From CAVTWH01 sp963850915 (GTDB lineage: Bacteria; Actinomycetota; Actinomycetes; Mycobacteriales; Micromonosporaceae), in NCBI GenBank assembly GCA_963850915.1, contig CAWKND010000014.1:124001-188000 (forward strand): DNA of 64,000 nucleotides. Reading direction: 5' to 3'. The stretch's first letter is position 1. Each line of letters begins with the position of its first letter. This document shows positions 37,724 to 46,381 of the stretch, one piece after another. A program made the translations under genes and the position numbers. Below the pieces are notes generated by a model. It saw nothing but the letters and a program-made list of their open reading frames with translations. It had not been told where the DNA came from and ran no database searches.

Positions 37724-39187
37724 ATGATCAGAATGACCCTCGCGGAGATCGCGGCGGCGGTCGGCGGCCGGATCGCCGGCGGCCCGGCCGATCTCGCCGT
37801 CACCGGCACCGTCGAGTACGACTCCCGCGCCTGCGTTCCGGGCTCGCTGTTCGTGGCGTTCCCGGGGGAGAAGGTCGACGGGCACGACTTCGCCGCCGTC
37901 GCAGTGGACAAGGGTGCGGTCGCGGTGCTCGGTTCGCGGGAGCTGCCCGGCGTGCCGATGGTGCTGGTGGACGACGCGCTCACGGCGCTGGCGAAGCTGG
38001 CCCGCGCGGTGGTGGACCGGCTGCCCGGGCTGACCATCGTCGGGCTGACCGGCTCGTCCGGCAAGACCACCACCAAGGACCTCACCGCGCAGCTAGCCGC
38101 CCGGCTCGGCCCGACCGTCGCGCCGGCGGGTTCGTTCAACAACGAGCTGGGCCACCCGTACACGGTGCTGAAGGCGACCGAGGACACCAGGTTCCTGGTA
38201 CTGGAGCTGGGTGCGCGCGGGATCGGGCACATCCGGCAGCTCACCGAGGTGGCTCCGCCGCGCATCGGGGTGGTACTCAACGTGGGCGTCGCGCACCTCG
38301 GCGAGTTCGGGTCGGTGGAGCAGATCGCGCAGGCCAAGGGCGAACTCGTCGAAGCGCTGCCGGCCGACGGGGTGGCCGTCCTCAACGCCGACGACCCGGC
38401 CGTACGGGCGATGGCAGCGCGTACCCGGGCGGCGGTGGTACTCGTCGGCGAGGCACTGGACGCCACCATCCGGGCCGAGCAGGTCACCCTCGATGACGCC
38501 GGTCGCGCGGCGTACACCCTGGTCACGCCGGCCGGCTCGGCGCCGGTACGGCTGGCTGTCGCGGGGCGTCACCAGGTCGGGAACACCCTCGCCGCGGCGG
38601 CGGTTGCCTTGGAGCTGGGGGCTACTGTGCCCGACGTGGCGGATGCTCTTGGCGATCTGCGGCTGGTTTCCACACGAAGGATGGATGTCTTCCACCGGGC
38701 TGACGGTGTCACGGTGATCGACGACTCGTACAACGCCAATCCCGGCTCGATGGCGGTAGCGCTGCGCGCGCTGACCGACATGGGTACCCGGGGGCGGCGG
38801 ATCGCTGTACTCGGTTACATGGCCGAACTCGGCGGGTACGAGCGGGCCGGTCACGAGGAGGTCGGTCGACTCGCCGCGCAACTCGGCGTCGACCTGCTCG
38901 TGGTGGTGGATGAACTGGCCGGCCCGATCCAAGACGGCGCGGCCGCGGTGGCGAACTGGGGAGGTAAGTCGGTGCGGGTCGGCGATCAGGAGGAGGCCGT
39001 CGCGCTGCTGCGCGGCGAGCTGTCGGCGGGTAGCGGCGACATCGTGCTCGTCAAGGGCTCCCGGTACCGCACCTGGGCGGTAGCGGACGCACTGCGCGCA
39101 GACGCGGTCGGCGCAGCCCCAGCCCAGTCGGTCCAGTCAGCCCAGTCAGTCCAGTCAGCCCAGTCGGAAGGCGGGCATACGGCATGA
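37724..39187 (+). CDS. murF: MurF, UDP-MurNAc-pentapeptide synthetase
   Basis: A 487-residue ligase adding D-Ala-D-Ala. ATP loop GLTGSSGKTTTKDL near residue 106; NNELGHPYT; DSYNANPGSM near 340. The ATG at 37724 (CAGGGGG upstream) is chosen over an earlier in-frame start at 37682, which overlaps murE. The last 20 residues are AQSVQS repeats from an 18-bp tandem array, outside the usual family length. The stop overlaps mraY as ATGA. Confidence 0.95.
   Translation: MIRMTLAEIAAAVGGRIAGGPADLAVTGTVEYDSRACVPGSLFVAFPGEKVDGHDFAAVAVDKGAVAVLGSRELPGVPMVLVDDALTALAKLARAVVDRLPGLTIVGLTGSSGKTTTKDLTAQLAARLGPTVAPAGSFNNELGHPYTVLKATEDTRFLVLELGARGIGHIRQLTEVAPPRIGVVLNVGVAHLGEFGSVEQIAQAKGELVEALPADGVAVLNADDPAVRAMAARTRAAVVLVGEALDATIRAEQVTLDDAGRAAYTLVTPAGSAPVRLAVAGRHQVGNTLAAAAVALELGATVPDVADALGDLRLVSTRRMDVFHRADGVTVIDDSYNANPGSMAVALRALTDMGTRGRRIAVLGYMAELGGYERAGHEEVGRLAAQLGVDLLVVVDELAGPIQDGAAAVANWGGKSVRVGDQEEAVALLRGELSAGSGDIVLVKGSRYRTWAVADALRADAVGAAPAQSVQSAQSVQSAQSEGGHTA
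39121..39167 (+). repeat. 18-bp tandem repeat encoding AQSVQS at the end of murF
   Basis: About two and a half 18-bp units built from CCAGTCAG words. It shares the 14-bp word CCCAGTCAGTCCAG with the MMPL array at 8331-8398, but here it is read in another frame. Confidence 0.8.
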
Positions 39188-40284
39188 GAGCAGTGATCGT
39201 CGCCGCGTGCGTGGCCTTCGTGGTCTCGCTGTTCGGTACCCCCTTGGCGATCAAGATGTTTGTCCGGCTCAAGGCGGCCCAGCCGATCCGGGACATCAAC
39301 GTCTCCCACTCGAGCAAGCGCGGTACCCCGACGATGGGCGGCATCGTCTTCATCTCGGGTACCGTCATCGCCTACATCGCCGGTCACCTGATCCTGAAAA
39401 CGTTGCCGGAGAACCAGATCGCCACCCGTGGCCCGACACTCACCGCGGTGGTGCTGCTCGGCCTGATGGTGTTCTGCGGCCTGATCGGGTTCATCGACGA
39501 CTTCCTGAAGGTGCGCTTCCGCAACAGCCTGGGCTTGAACAAGCGCGGCAAGCTTGCCCTGCAGATCCTGGTCGGCGTGGTCTTCGGCGTGGTGGCGCTC
39601 TACTCCCGCAACGGTTTCCAGACCGTGGCGAGTACCCACCTGTCGTTCGTTCGGGACATCGACTGGATCAACCTGGGCAAGATCGGCGCGGTGATCTTCT
39701 TCGTCTTCGTGGTGATGTCCTCCACGAACGGCGTCAACCTCACCGACGGACTGGACGGGCTGGCCACCGGCGCCTCGGTGGCGGTACTCGCCGCGTACAT
39801 GCTGATCTCCTTCTGGCAGTACCGGCACTGGTGCGGCGACCCGAAGGCGGTCACCTTCAACGCGGCCACCTGCTACCAGGCCCGAGATCCGCTGGAGAAC
39901 GCGCTGATCGCGGGTGCCGCGGCGGGTGCGCTGCTCGGGTTCCTGTGGTGGAACGCGGCCCCGGCCCGAATATTTATGGGGGACACCGGCTCGATGGCCA
40001 TCGGTGGACTGGTCGCGGCCGAGGCGCTGTCCACCCGTACCATCCTGCTGCTGCCGATCATCGGCCTGCTGTACATGATCGAGACGCTGTCGCTGATCAT
40101 CCAGATCATCTCCTTCCGTGGCTTCCACAGACGTGTATTCCGGATGACACCCATCCATCACCACTTCGAGTTGGCGGGCTGGAGTGAGGTCAATATCGTG
40201 ATCCGGTTCTGGATCATCGCGGGCATCGGGGTGGCGGTGGCGCTCGGCCTGTTCTACGGCGACTTCCTGCGGATCGGCGGCTGA
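39184..40284 (+). CDS. mraY: MraY, phospho-MurNAc-pentapeptide transferase
   Basis: A 366-residue polytopic enzyme that moves phospho-MurNAc-pentapeptide onto undecaprenyl phosphate to make lipid I. Conserved motifs: HSSKRGTPTMGGIVF (about 40-54), FIDDFLKVRFR (near 108), NGVNLTDGLDGLATG (near 183) and MTPIHHHFELAGWSE near the end. About ten helices. ATGA overlap with murF and TGATG overlap with murL place it in one translated unit. Confidence 0.97.
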   Translation: MRAVIVAACVAFVVSLFGTPLAIKMFVRLKAAQPIRDINVSHSSKRGTPTMGGIVFISGTVIAYIAGHLILKTLPENQIATRGPTLTAVVLLGLMVFCGLIGFIDDFLKVRFRNSLGLNKRGKLALQILVGVVFGVVALYSRNGFQTVASTHLSFVRDIDWINLGKIGAVIFFVFVVMSSTNGVNLTDGLDGLATGASVAVLAAYMLISFWQYRHWCGDPKAVTFNAATCYQARDPLENALIAGAAAGALLGFLWWNAAPARIFMGDTGSMAIGGLVAAEALSTRTILLLPIIGLLYMIETLSLIIQIISFRGFHRRVFRMTPIHHHFELAGWSEVNIVIRFWIIAGIGVAVALGLFYGDFLRIGG

Positions 40285-41684
40285 TGGCCGATCCTCAGGT
40301 CGTGTCCGCTGACGAACGCCGCGCCGACGAGTTGCCGGACCTGGCCGGCGTCGAGACGTTCCGGTTCGTGGGGCACGAGTTCACGCCCGACGGGCCGGAG
40401 CCGGGGCGCGCCACGGCTGTGCTGCGGTACCGGCTGGAGGGCTCCGGGGCGCCGGTCGACTTCGCCGAGACGGTCACCTTCCCGGCGCCGCCCGGGGCGT
40501 ACCCCGAGGCGGTACTGGAGCGGGTGCTGGACCTGTTGCTGCTGGCCGCCGGTACCAGCTACTACAAGGTGGCGGCGCCGAAGCAGCTGGTCAGCGACGT
40601 GGTGCGGGTACACCCGGCGGCTGTCCCGTTCTTCGCCGACCTCTACACCCTCGGCCTGGGCGAGTTCGCCTACCAGAACCGGCTGCCGCACGTGCTGGAG
40701 CTGCGCCCGGACATCGCCGCCACCGGCGCGCAGGCCCCACCGATCAGCGACACGGTGCCCACCCGGCCGCTGGTGAATGTGGGGGGCGGCAAGGACTCCA
40801 TCGTCTCGATCGAGGCGACCCGGGCGGCGGGGCTCGATCCGGTGCTGTTCGCGGTCAACCCCAACCGGGTGATCGAGGGTGTCTTCGCCGCGGCCGGCCT
40901 GCCGTCGCTGGCTGCCCGGCGCCGGCTGGACCCGCTGCTGTTCGCGCTCAACAGGTCGGGCCGGGCGTTGAACGGGCACATCCCGGTCACCGCGATCAAC
41001 TCGCTGATCTCGGTCGCCACCGGCGTACTGCACGGGCTGGGGCCGGTACTGATGTCCAACGAGCGCTCGGCCTCCTCGCCGAACACGGTGTGGCACGGCT
41101 TCGAGATCAACCACCAGTGGTCCAAGTCGATGGCGGCCGAGGCCGGGCTGGCCGTGGCACTCGCCGCGCACGCCGGCCTGCCGGGCGGGTACTTCTCGCT
41201 GCTGCGCCCCTTCTCCGAGCTGCACATCGCGCGGATGTTCGCACCCGTCGAGCGGTACGACGCGGTGGTCACCTCGTGTAACCGAGCCTTCCTTCTGCAG
41301 GGGGGAACAGCGCGGTGGTGCGGTGACTGCCCGAAGTGCCGGTTTGTCTTCCTGGCCCTGGCCCCGTTCGTCGACCGCGCCCGGCTGGTGGCGATCTTCG
41401 ACAAGGACATGCTCGCCGACCCCGCGCAGATCCCGGGCTACCTGGAGCTGGCCGGGATCGACGCGTTCAAGCCATTCGAGTGTGTGGGTGAGGTGGCGGA
41501 GTCGCTGATCGCCGTGCAGCTGCTGCGCGAGCAGGGGGCGGCCGATCCGGTGCTCGAGGCGGTCGCGGCGGCGGTACCCGAGGGTGGCTGGCCCAACGCC
41601 GATCAGCGCGCCCGGATGTTCCACCCGGAGGGGCGTGGCCTGGTGCCCTCGGAGTACCACGGGGTACTCGATGCGCTTGGCTGA
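40284..41684 (+). CDS. murL: MurL, UDP-MurNAc-L-Ala-L-Glu epimerase
   Basis: A 466-residue protein matching the MurL family described from Xanthomonas. MurL uses ATP to epimerise the terminal L-Glu of UDP-MurNAc-L-Ala-L-Glu to D-Glu. A PP-loop-like ATP motif VNVGGGKDSIVS is near residue 166. Other conserved parts are MSNERSASSPN, NHQWSKSMAAE and the Cys pair WCGDCPKCRFVF near 350. The stop region overlaps murD2 by 14 bases and the start overlaps mraY, as expected for a dedicated murL-murD2 pair inserted where most actinobacteria have a single murD. Confidence 0.9.
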   Translation: MADPQVVSADERRADELPDLAGVETFRFVGHEFTPDGPEPGRATAVLRYRLEGSGAPVDFAETVTFPAPPGAYPEAVLERVLDLLLLAAGTSYYKVAAPKQLVSDVVRVHPAAVPFFADLYTLGLGEFAYQNRLPHVLELRPDIAATGAQAPPISDTVPTRPLVNVGGGKDSIVSIEATRAAGLDPVLFAVNPNRVIEGVFAAAGLPSLAARRRLDPLLFALNRSGRALNGHIPVTAINSLISVATGVLHGLGPVLMSNERSASSPNTVWHGFEINHQWSKSMAAEAGLAVALAAHAGLPGGYFSLLRPFSELHIARMFAPVERYDAVVTSCNRAFLLQGGTARWCGDCPKCRFVFLALAPFVDRARLVAIFDKDMLADPAQIPGYLELAGIDAFKPFECVGEVAESLIAVQLLREQGAADPVLEAVAAAVPEGGWPNADQRARMFHPEGRGLVPSEYHGVLDALG

Positions 41685-43041
41685 CCTCGCCGGCAAGCGC
41701 GTCGCGCTGTGGGGTACCGGTCGGGAAGGCATCGCCGCCGCGCTGGCCCTGCGCGACCTGCCGGGTACCACCCTGGTCGGGGTGGACGACAAGCCCGGCC
41801 GCTCCGTCGAGGAGTGGCAGGCGGCTGTCGGCACGATCCCGCTGGTGGCCGGGGACGGCGCGGTGCACGCGCTGTCCACAGTGGACGTCGTGCTCCGCTC
41901 ACCCGGCATCAGCCGCTACCACCCGCTGGTGACCCGCCTCGAGGCGGCCGGCGTGGTGGTGACCAGCGGGACCACGCTGTGGATGGCCGAGCACGCCGGT
42001 ATCTCGGTGGCGGTCACCGGCTCCAAGGGCAAGAGCACCACGTCGAGCCTGGTACACCGGCTGATGGGCGCGGTCGGGCTGCCGGCCGTCTACGGCGGCA
42101 ACATCGGCATCCCGATGCTGTCGCTGCCGGCGGCCGACCGGTACGTGCTGGAGATGTCCAGCTACCAGTGCTCCGACCTGCGCGACCCGCTGCACGTGGC
42201 GGCGGTGACCGCGCTCTTCCCCGATCACCTCGACTGGCACGGCTCGATCGAGCGGTACTACGCCGACAAGCTCAACATCCTGGCCCAGCAGCCCGCGCAC
42301 GCCGTCGTCAACGCTCTCGCGCCGGAACTGGTGGCCCGGGTGTCCGCGCTGGCCCTCACTACGCCGGTGACCTGGGTGGGCGGGGCTGACTCGTACCACC
42401 TGGCACCCGGGGCGGACGGCGCGGACTGGTACCACCTGGGCGGTACGCCGCTGTTCCCCCGTGCGCTGCTGCGGCTACTGGGCCGGCACAACGCGACCAA
42501 CCTGAACGTGGCGCTCGGGGTACTCGACGCGCTCGGCGTGGACGTGGTGGCGCAGCGGGACACCCTCGCCGAGGCGGTCGCCGGGTTCGAGCCGCTGCCG
42601 TACCGGCTCACCCCGATCGAGGACCCGAGCGGCCTGCTGTTCGTCGACGATCCGCTGGCCACCACGCCGCAGGCCACCATCGCCGCGATCGAGGCCTTCG
42701 AGGACCGGCCGCTCACGGTGCTGGTCGGCGGCAACGACCGGGGGGTCGACTACGCGCCGCTGCGGGACTTCTTCACCGCCCGGCCGGCAGCCGGGGCGCC
42801 CGTCGTGGTGATCGGGATGCCGGACAGCGGGCCGCGCATCCTCGGCTCACTCACCGGGGTACCGGGGCTGGAGCTGGTGCACTCGGACGACCTCGCGGAC
42901 GCGGTACGCCTGGCCCGCCAGCTGACCCCGGCCGGTGGAGTCGTACTGCTGTCGCCGGGTGCGCCGAGCTACGGCCGGTTCGCCAACTACGAGCACCGCT
43001 CCGCCGCGTACCGGGAAGCCATCACCGCCACCGCCGGCTGA
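41671..43041 (+). CDS. murD2: MurD2, UDP-MurNAc-L-Ala:L-glutamate ligase
   Basis: A 456-residue MurD-type ligase. The ATP loop is VTGSKGKSTTSSL near residue 113, a divergent form of the usual GTNGKST. YVLEMSSYQCSDL and FPDHLDWHGSIERYY are conserved MurD parts. Being partnered with MurL, it should add L-Glu rather than D-Glu. The ATG at 41671 lies within the end of murL. After its stop the dcw order is interrupted by the secreted-protein modules. Confidence 0.88.
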   Translation: MRLADLAGKRVALWGTGREGIAAALALRDLPGTTLVGVDDKPGRSVEEWQAAVGTIPLVAGDGAVHALSTVDVVLRSPGISRYHPLVTRLEAAGVVVTSGTTLWMAEHAGISVAVTGSKGKSTTSSLVHRLMGAVGLPAVYGGNIGIPMLSLPAADRYVLEMSSYQCSDLRDPLHVAAVTALFPDHLDWHGSIERYYADKLNILAQQPAHAVVNALAPELVARVSALALTTPVTWVGGADSYHLAPGADGADWYHLGGTPLFPRALLRLLGRHNATNLNVALGVLDALGVDVVAQRDTLAEAVAGFEPLPYRLTPIEDPSGLLFVDDPLATTPQATIAAIEAFEDRPLTVLVGGNDRGVDYAPLRDFFTARPAAGAPVVVIGMPDSGPRILGSLTGVPGLELVHSDDLADAVRLARQLTPAGGVVLLSPGAPSYGRFANYEHRSAAYREAITATAG

Positions 43042-43198
43042 CCGCTTCCGGCCATTCTGATTAATTCGCAGTGACCGCACAAACGGCCGGGTTCTCCACC
43101 GATGCCGTCGTGCTAACTTCGTGCCACGACACGTGTCAATGCAACTGTAGTCGGACAATCAAATTGCATGCGCCTCAAACGGGGAGAGGTACAAAGCC
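43042..43198 (+). promoter_or_regulatory. Promoter/leader region of the first C39-propeller module
   Basis: A 157-base, unusually AT-rich gap (for example ATTCTGATTAATTC near 43055) with a 10-bp palindrome GACACGTGTC at 43128-43137, a plausible operator. It ends in GGGGAGAGG, the ribosome site of the next gene. The gap before the second module (45297-45496) shares AACGGGGAGAGG and a loosely similar TTCG...ACGA stretch, so both modules may be co-regulated. Confidence 0.45.
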
Positions 43199-44089
43199 AT
43201 GCGGGATGACCGCAAACTGTCTGCTGTCCTGGCTAAACGCACTGTTTCGACCGGCGCACCTTGGCGCCGGACATTCGTACTACTCGGTTCTGTCGTGCTC
43301 GCTATCGGGCTGCTCGCGATTCCGGCGGGCATGGCCTCGGCTGCCGAGCCGGCGGTGTCCGGGGACTCGATCACCAGTACCGGCGCCGGCGGCATCGGCC
43401 CCAACGCGTACACGCCGCCGGCCGCGCTCCGGTCCTATCTCGACGCGAAGGTCGCCGCGGCGCACGCGGTCAGCGCACAGCTGCGGGCGCGGGTCGCGAA
43501 CGGGGTGTCGCCGGACTGCTCCGGACCCGCGGGTTGCGCTCCGACCAGCTACTCGCTGCCGAATCTGGCTCTCCACAAGGAGGGCGAGGGCGACGGTAAG
43601 AAGTCCTACACCTGTGGGCCGGCGGCCACCCGCAACATGGTCCAGACGATGACCGGCGCCGACCACACCGAGGCCACCTTCGCCAGCTGGGAGCACACCA
43701 CCCAGGCCAACGGCACGTACATCGGGGATATCGCGGCCGCGCTGAACAACCACTTCAGCGACTGGGGTGGGTGGGACTACTACTACATGAGTAGCGCCGT
43801 CGACCTGGAAGGCTACGTCATCAGTGACACGTCGCACTACCACCAGGGAGTCATCGAGCACATCGACACCGAATACCTCAGCTTCTTCAATCACAAGAAG
43901 CTGGGTCACTACGACCTGATCTACGGATACAGTGCCAGCGGCGCGACGATCAACATCGCCGAGGAGTGGGACCCGGTCTACATTTACGGATCATCCAGCT
44001 ACGGCGACCCGTACGGTACCCACGGCGAGGCTGTGTCGAATGTCTACAACGCGATCCACAACTCCAACTCCGGTTCGATTGTCGCCTGA
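43199..44089 (+). CDS. Secreted C39-like cysteine peptidase-fold protein, copy 1
   Basis: A 296-residue exported protein. Signal peptide: basic head (RTVSTGAPWRR), hydrophobic core (TFVLLGSVVLAIGLLAIPAGMASA), cleavage near AEP. The mature start has GAGGIGPNAY and a helical stretch, then a papain-like C39_2 pattern: Cys in KKSYTCGPAATRNM (about 140), His in LGHYDLIYGYS, and acidic EEWDP. A catalytic Cys-His-Asp set therefore seems intact. The next gene encodes a lipoprotein 3 bases downstream. Base composition is visibly lower in GC than its neighbours, hinting at acquisition. The substrate is unknown; peptidoglycan-associated or bacteriocin-like targets are speculation. Confidence 0.7.
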   Translation: MRDDRKLSAVLAKRTVSTGAPWRRTFVLLGSVVLAIGLLAIPAGMASAAEPAVSGDSITSTGAGGIGPNAYTPPAALRSYLDAKVAAAHAVSAQLRARVANGVSPDCSGPAGCAPTSYSLPNLALHKEGEGDGKKSYTCGPAATRNMVQTMTGADHTEATFASWEHTTQANGTYIGDIAAALNNHFSDWGGWDYYYMSSAVDLEGYVISDTSHYHQGVIEHIDTEYLSFFNHKKLGHYDLIYGYSASGATINIAEEWDPVYIYGSSSYGDPYGTHGEAVSNVYNAIHNSNSGSIVA

Positions 44090-44092
44090 TCC

Positions 44093-45271
44093 ATGGTGCT
44101 GATGGCTCGCTTGTCCCGGGCCGGGCATCGTTCGGGGTGGCCGCGCGTGCTGCTGGCATGCGCGGCCATCCTGGCGACGATGTCTGCCTGTCACAGTCAC
44201 CCTCCCGTGGCGCGGTCGGGGGCCTCGCCGGCGCGCACCGGCTCGGCCGTACCCGCGCCGCGCGGGAGTGCCGGGGGTACCACGGTGAGCGTTCTTGCCC
44301 AGTACCAGGTCAACGAGTCGGCGGTCTCCGGTCTCGCGCTGTGGTCGCACTACCTGGCCTTCGCGTCCGCCGGGCCGGGTGCTGCGCCGTCGGCCAACCA
44401 GAACCGGATCGACGTGATCGACACGGATACCGGCTCGATGCGGACAGTCGCACACAGCGCGTACCCGACCGGGCTCACCGACTGGCTCGCCGGGACGGGC
44501 GACTGGCTGGTCTGGACCGACCAGCCGCGCGAGCAGGAGGACGGGAGTATGGAGGTCGCCTGGAAGATCCACCTGACCAACCTGGTGACCGGCGCCGACC
44601 ACACGGTCGCCACCAGTAGCCGGGCCGAGCGTTTCGTACCGGAGCCGAGTGCCGGCGACGGGTACATCGTGTGGTCCCAGCTGCAGTCCTCCGGGACAGG
44701 CGGGGAGCTGCACGTGCTGGCTGCCGGGCAGACCGGCCAGTCGCGGGTGGTGGCCCGGAACGTGGCTCCGTCGGCGGTCGGGGTCTCGGCCGGGTACGCG
44801 GTGTACGACGGCGACTCGGCTGCCGGCCGGGACGTGTACGAGGTACCCGTCGGCGGCGGTACGCCCGTCCGGGTCAGTACCTCTGGCAAGGTGCTCTACC
44901 CGTCGGCTGGTGGCGGCCGGGTGGTCTGGCAGGAGCCACCGAGCGGCGACCCGACGGCACTGTGGCAGGCGCGTCTGGGCTCCGCGCCAAGGCCGACACC
45001 GGTACTCAGCGGCGTCCGCAACGCCGGCAACGCGGTGGCCGGTACCAACTTCGTCGCCTACTGGAACACCGAGGCCAAGACCGTAGTGGTCGGTCTTACC
45101 GGCGACTCGGCCGCGCCGCCGCTGCTCGCCTCGGACCAGCCGGCCGCTGTCCCGCCGCGGATCGCCGCCAGTGACAACAGGGTGGCCTGGGCCGAGTTCA
45201 ACAACCCGAACGGTGATGCCGACCGGGCGTTGATCACCCTCGCCCGGGTGACGGCACCTTCAGGCCCGTAG
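44093..45271 (+). CDS. Beta-propeller lipoprotein, copy 1
   Basis: A 392-residue protein with a lipoprotein signal (RVLLACAAILATMSAC, Cys near 31) and then about 350 residues of repeated blades typical of TolB/DPP6-like propellers: LALWSHYLAFASAG, TDWLAGTGDWLVWTD, PSAGDGYIVWSQL, GVSAGYAVYDGDS, PSAGGGRVVWQEPP, AASDNRVAWAEF. It would be anchored to the outer face of the membrane. The 3-base spacing to the C39-like gene implies a functional pair. No enzyme motif is visible; a scaffold or sensing role is inferred. Confidence 0.7.
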   Translation: MVLMARLSRAGHRSGWPRVLLACAAILATMSACHSHPPVARSGASPARTGSAVPAPRGSAGGTTVSVLAQYQVNESAVSGLALWSHYLAFASAGPGAAPSANQNRIDVIDTDTGSMRTVAHSAYPTGLTDWLAGTGDWLVWTDQPREQEDGSMEVAWKIHLTNLVTGADHTVATSSRAERFVPEPSAGDGYIVWSQLQSSGTGGELHVLAAGQTGQSRVVARNVAPSAVGVSAGYAVYDGDSAAGRDVYEVPVGGGTPVRVSTSGKVLYPSAGGGRVVWQEPPSGDPTALWQARLGSAPRPTPVLSGVRNAGNAVAGTNFVAYWNTEAKTVVVGLTGDSAAPPLLASDQPAAVPPRIAASDNRVAWAEFNNPNGDADRALITLARVTAPSGP

Positions 45272-45280
45272 CCGACTGTC

Positions 45281-45296
45281 GCGCCGGATGCGGCGC
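45281..45296 (+). terminator. Short hairpin after module 1
   Basis: GCGCCG (45281-45286) pairs with CGGCGC (45291-45296) around GATG, 10 bases after the stop of the first lipoprotein gene. No T-run. Confidence 0.35.
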
Positions 45297-45496
45297 AGCC
45301 GCTCGCCGAGGCGGCAATGGAACGGGCCGCCGTTCCCGATCCGCGGAGTTACCGGCCAATTGCCGGCCGGCCCGGGCTATTTGCCTATTGGCGGGCCACG
45401 CCGACCGGGTGCGCGATGTTAGTTTCGCGATACGAGCTGCATCGATGTGGAACTCCATCAATTCCGGAACCTCCTGAACGGGGAGAGGGTACCGCC

Positions 45497-46378
45497 ATGC
45501 CAAAAAGCGGCGCACCGCTGATTGTCCGTACTCGATATGCGAATAACACCGGCGCGCGGCTGCGCCGGGTACTCCTGCTGGCCGGGGCACTCGTGCTCGC
45601 CGTCGGGCTGATCTCGGTACCGGCGGCGGGCGCCTCGGCCGCCAGCAGCCAGGCGGACGACGGGACGGTGGAGAGCACCGGAGCCGGCGGCATCGGCCCC
45701 GACCCGTACCAGCCACCGGCCGAGCTGTTGCCGGCGCTGAAGGCCAAGCAGGCCCAGGTGGACGCGCTCGACGCGCAGCTGGACAGCGGTGGTGCGCTAC
45801 CGGCCTGCGGTGGCGCCACCACCTGCGCGCCCACCAGCTACGCCCTGCCGAATCTGGTGATCCACAAGGAGGGTGAGGGCGACGGGAAGAAGTCCTACAC
45901 CTGCGGCCCGGCAGCCACCCGCAACATGATCCAGACGTTGACTGGCCGGAACATCACCGAGGCGACCTACGCGACCTGGGAGAAGACGACCTCGTCGAAT
46001 GGCACCTACATCGGCGATATCGCGAGTGCGCTCAACACCCACTTCTCCACCACCGGTTCGTGGGCTGTCTACGCGATGACCAGCACGACGCTGTTGAAGG
46101 GGTACGTCATCAATGACACGTACACCGATGGCATGGGCATTATCGAGCATGTGGATACCGGGTACCTGTCGTTCTTCAACGGCAAGCACCTCGGCCACTA
46201 CGACATGATCTACGGGTACAGCTCGAGCGGCGGGTACATCAAGATTGCCGAGGAGTGGGATCCGATCTACGTGCACGGCTCCTCGTCCTACGGCAACCCG
46301 TTCGGTACGCACAGCGAGCCGGTCGCCAATGTCTACAGCGCGATCCGCCACTCCAACTCGCAGTCGATCGTCGGCTGA
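45497..46378 (+). CDS. Secreted C39-like cysteine peptidase-fold protein, copy 2
   Basis: A 293-residue paralogue of the protein at 43199. By hand alignment the last 175 residues match without gaps at about 69 percent identity, including KEGEGDGKKSYTCGPAATRN, GTYIGDIA, LGHYDMIYGY and EEWDP. The signal peptide differs (LRRVLLLAGALVLAVGLISVPAAGASA). The ATG at 45497 follows GGGGAGAGGG. The middle region after GDIASALNTHF and the mature N-terminus vary most, which may reflect different targets. Confidence 0.7.
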   Translation: MPKSGAPLIVRTRYANNTGARLRRVLLLAGALVLAVGLISVPAAGASAASSQADDGTVESTGAGGIGPDPYQPPAELLPALKAKQAQVDALDAQLDSGGALPACGGATTCAPTSYALPNLVIHKEGEGDGKKSYTCGPAATRNMIQTLTGRNITEATYATWEKTTSSNGTYIGDIASALNTHFSTTGSWAVYAMTSTTLLKGYVINDTYTDGMGIIEHVDTGYLSFFNGKHLGHYDMIYGYSSSGGYIKIAEEWDPIYVHGSSSYGNPFGTHSEPVANVYSAIRHSNSQSIVG

Positions 46379-46381
46379 CCG

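Noticed and set aside
43128..43137. GACACGTGTC as a defined operator
   Set aside because: A single 10-bp palindrome without a second copy before module 2. Kept only as part of the promoter-region note.
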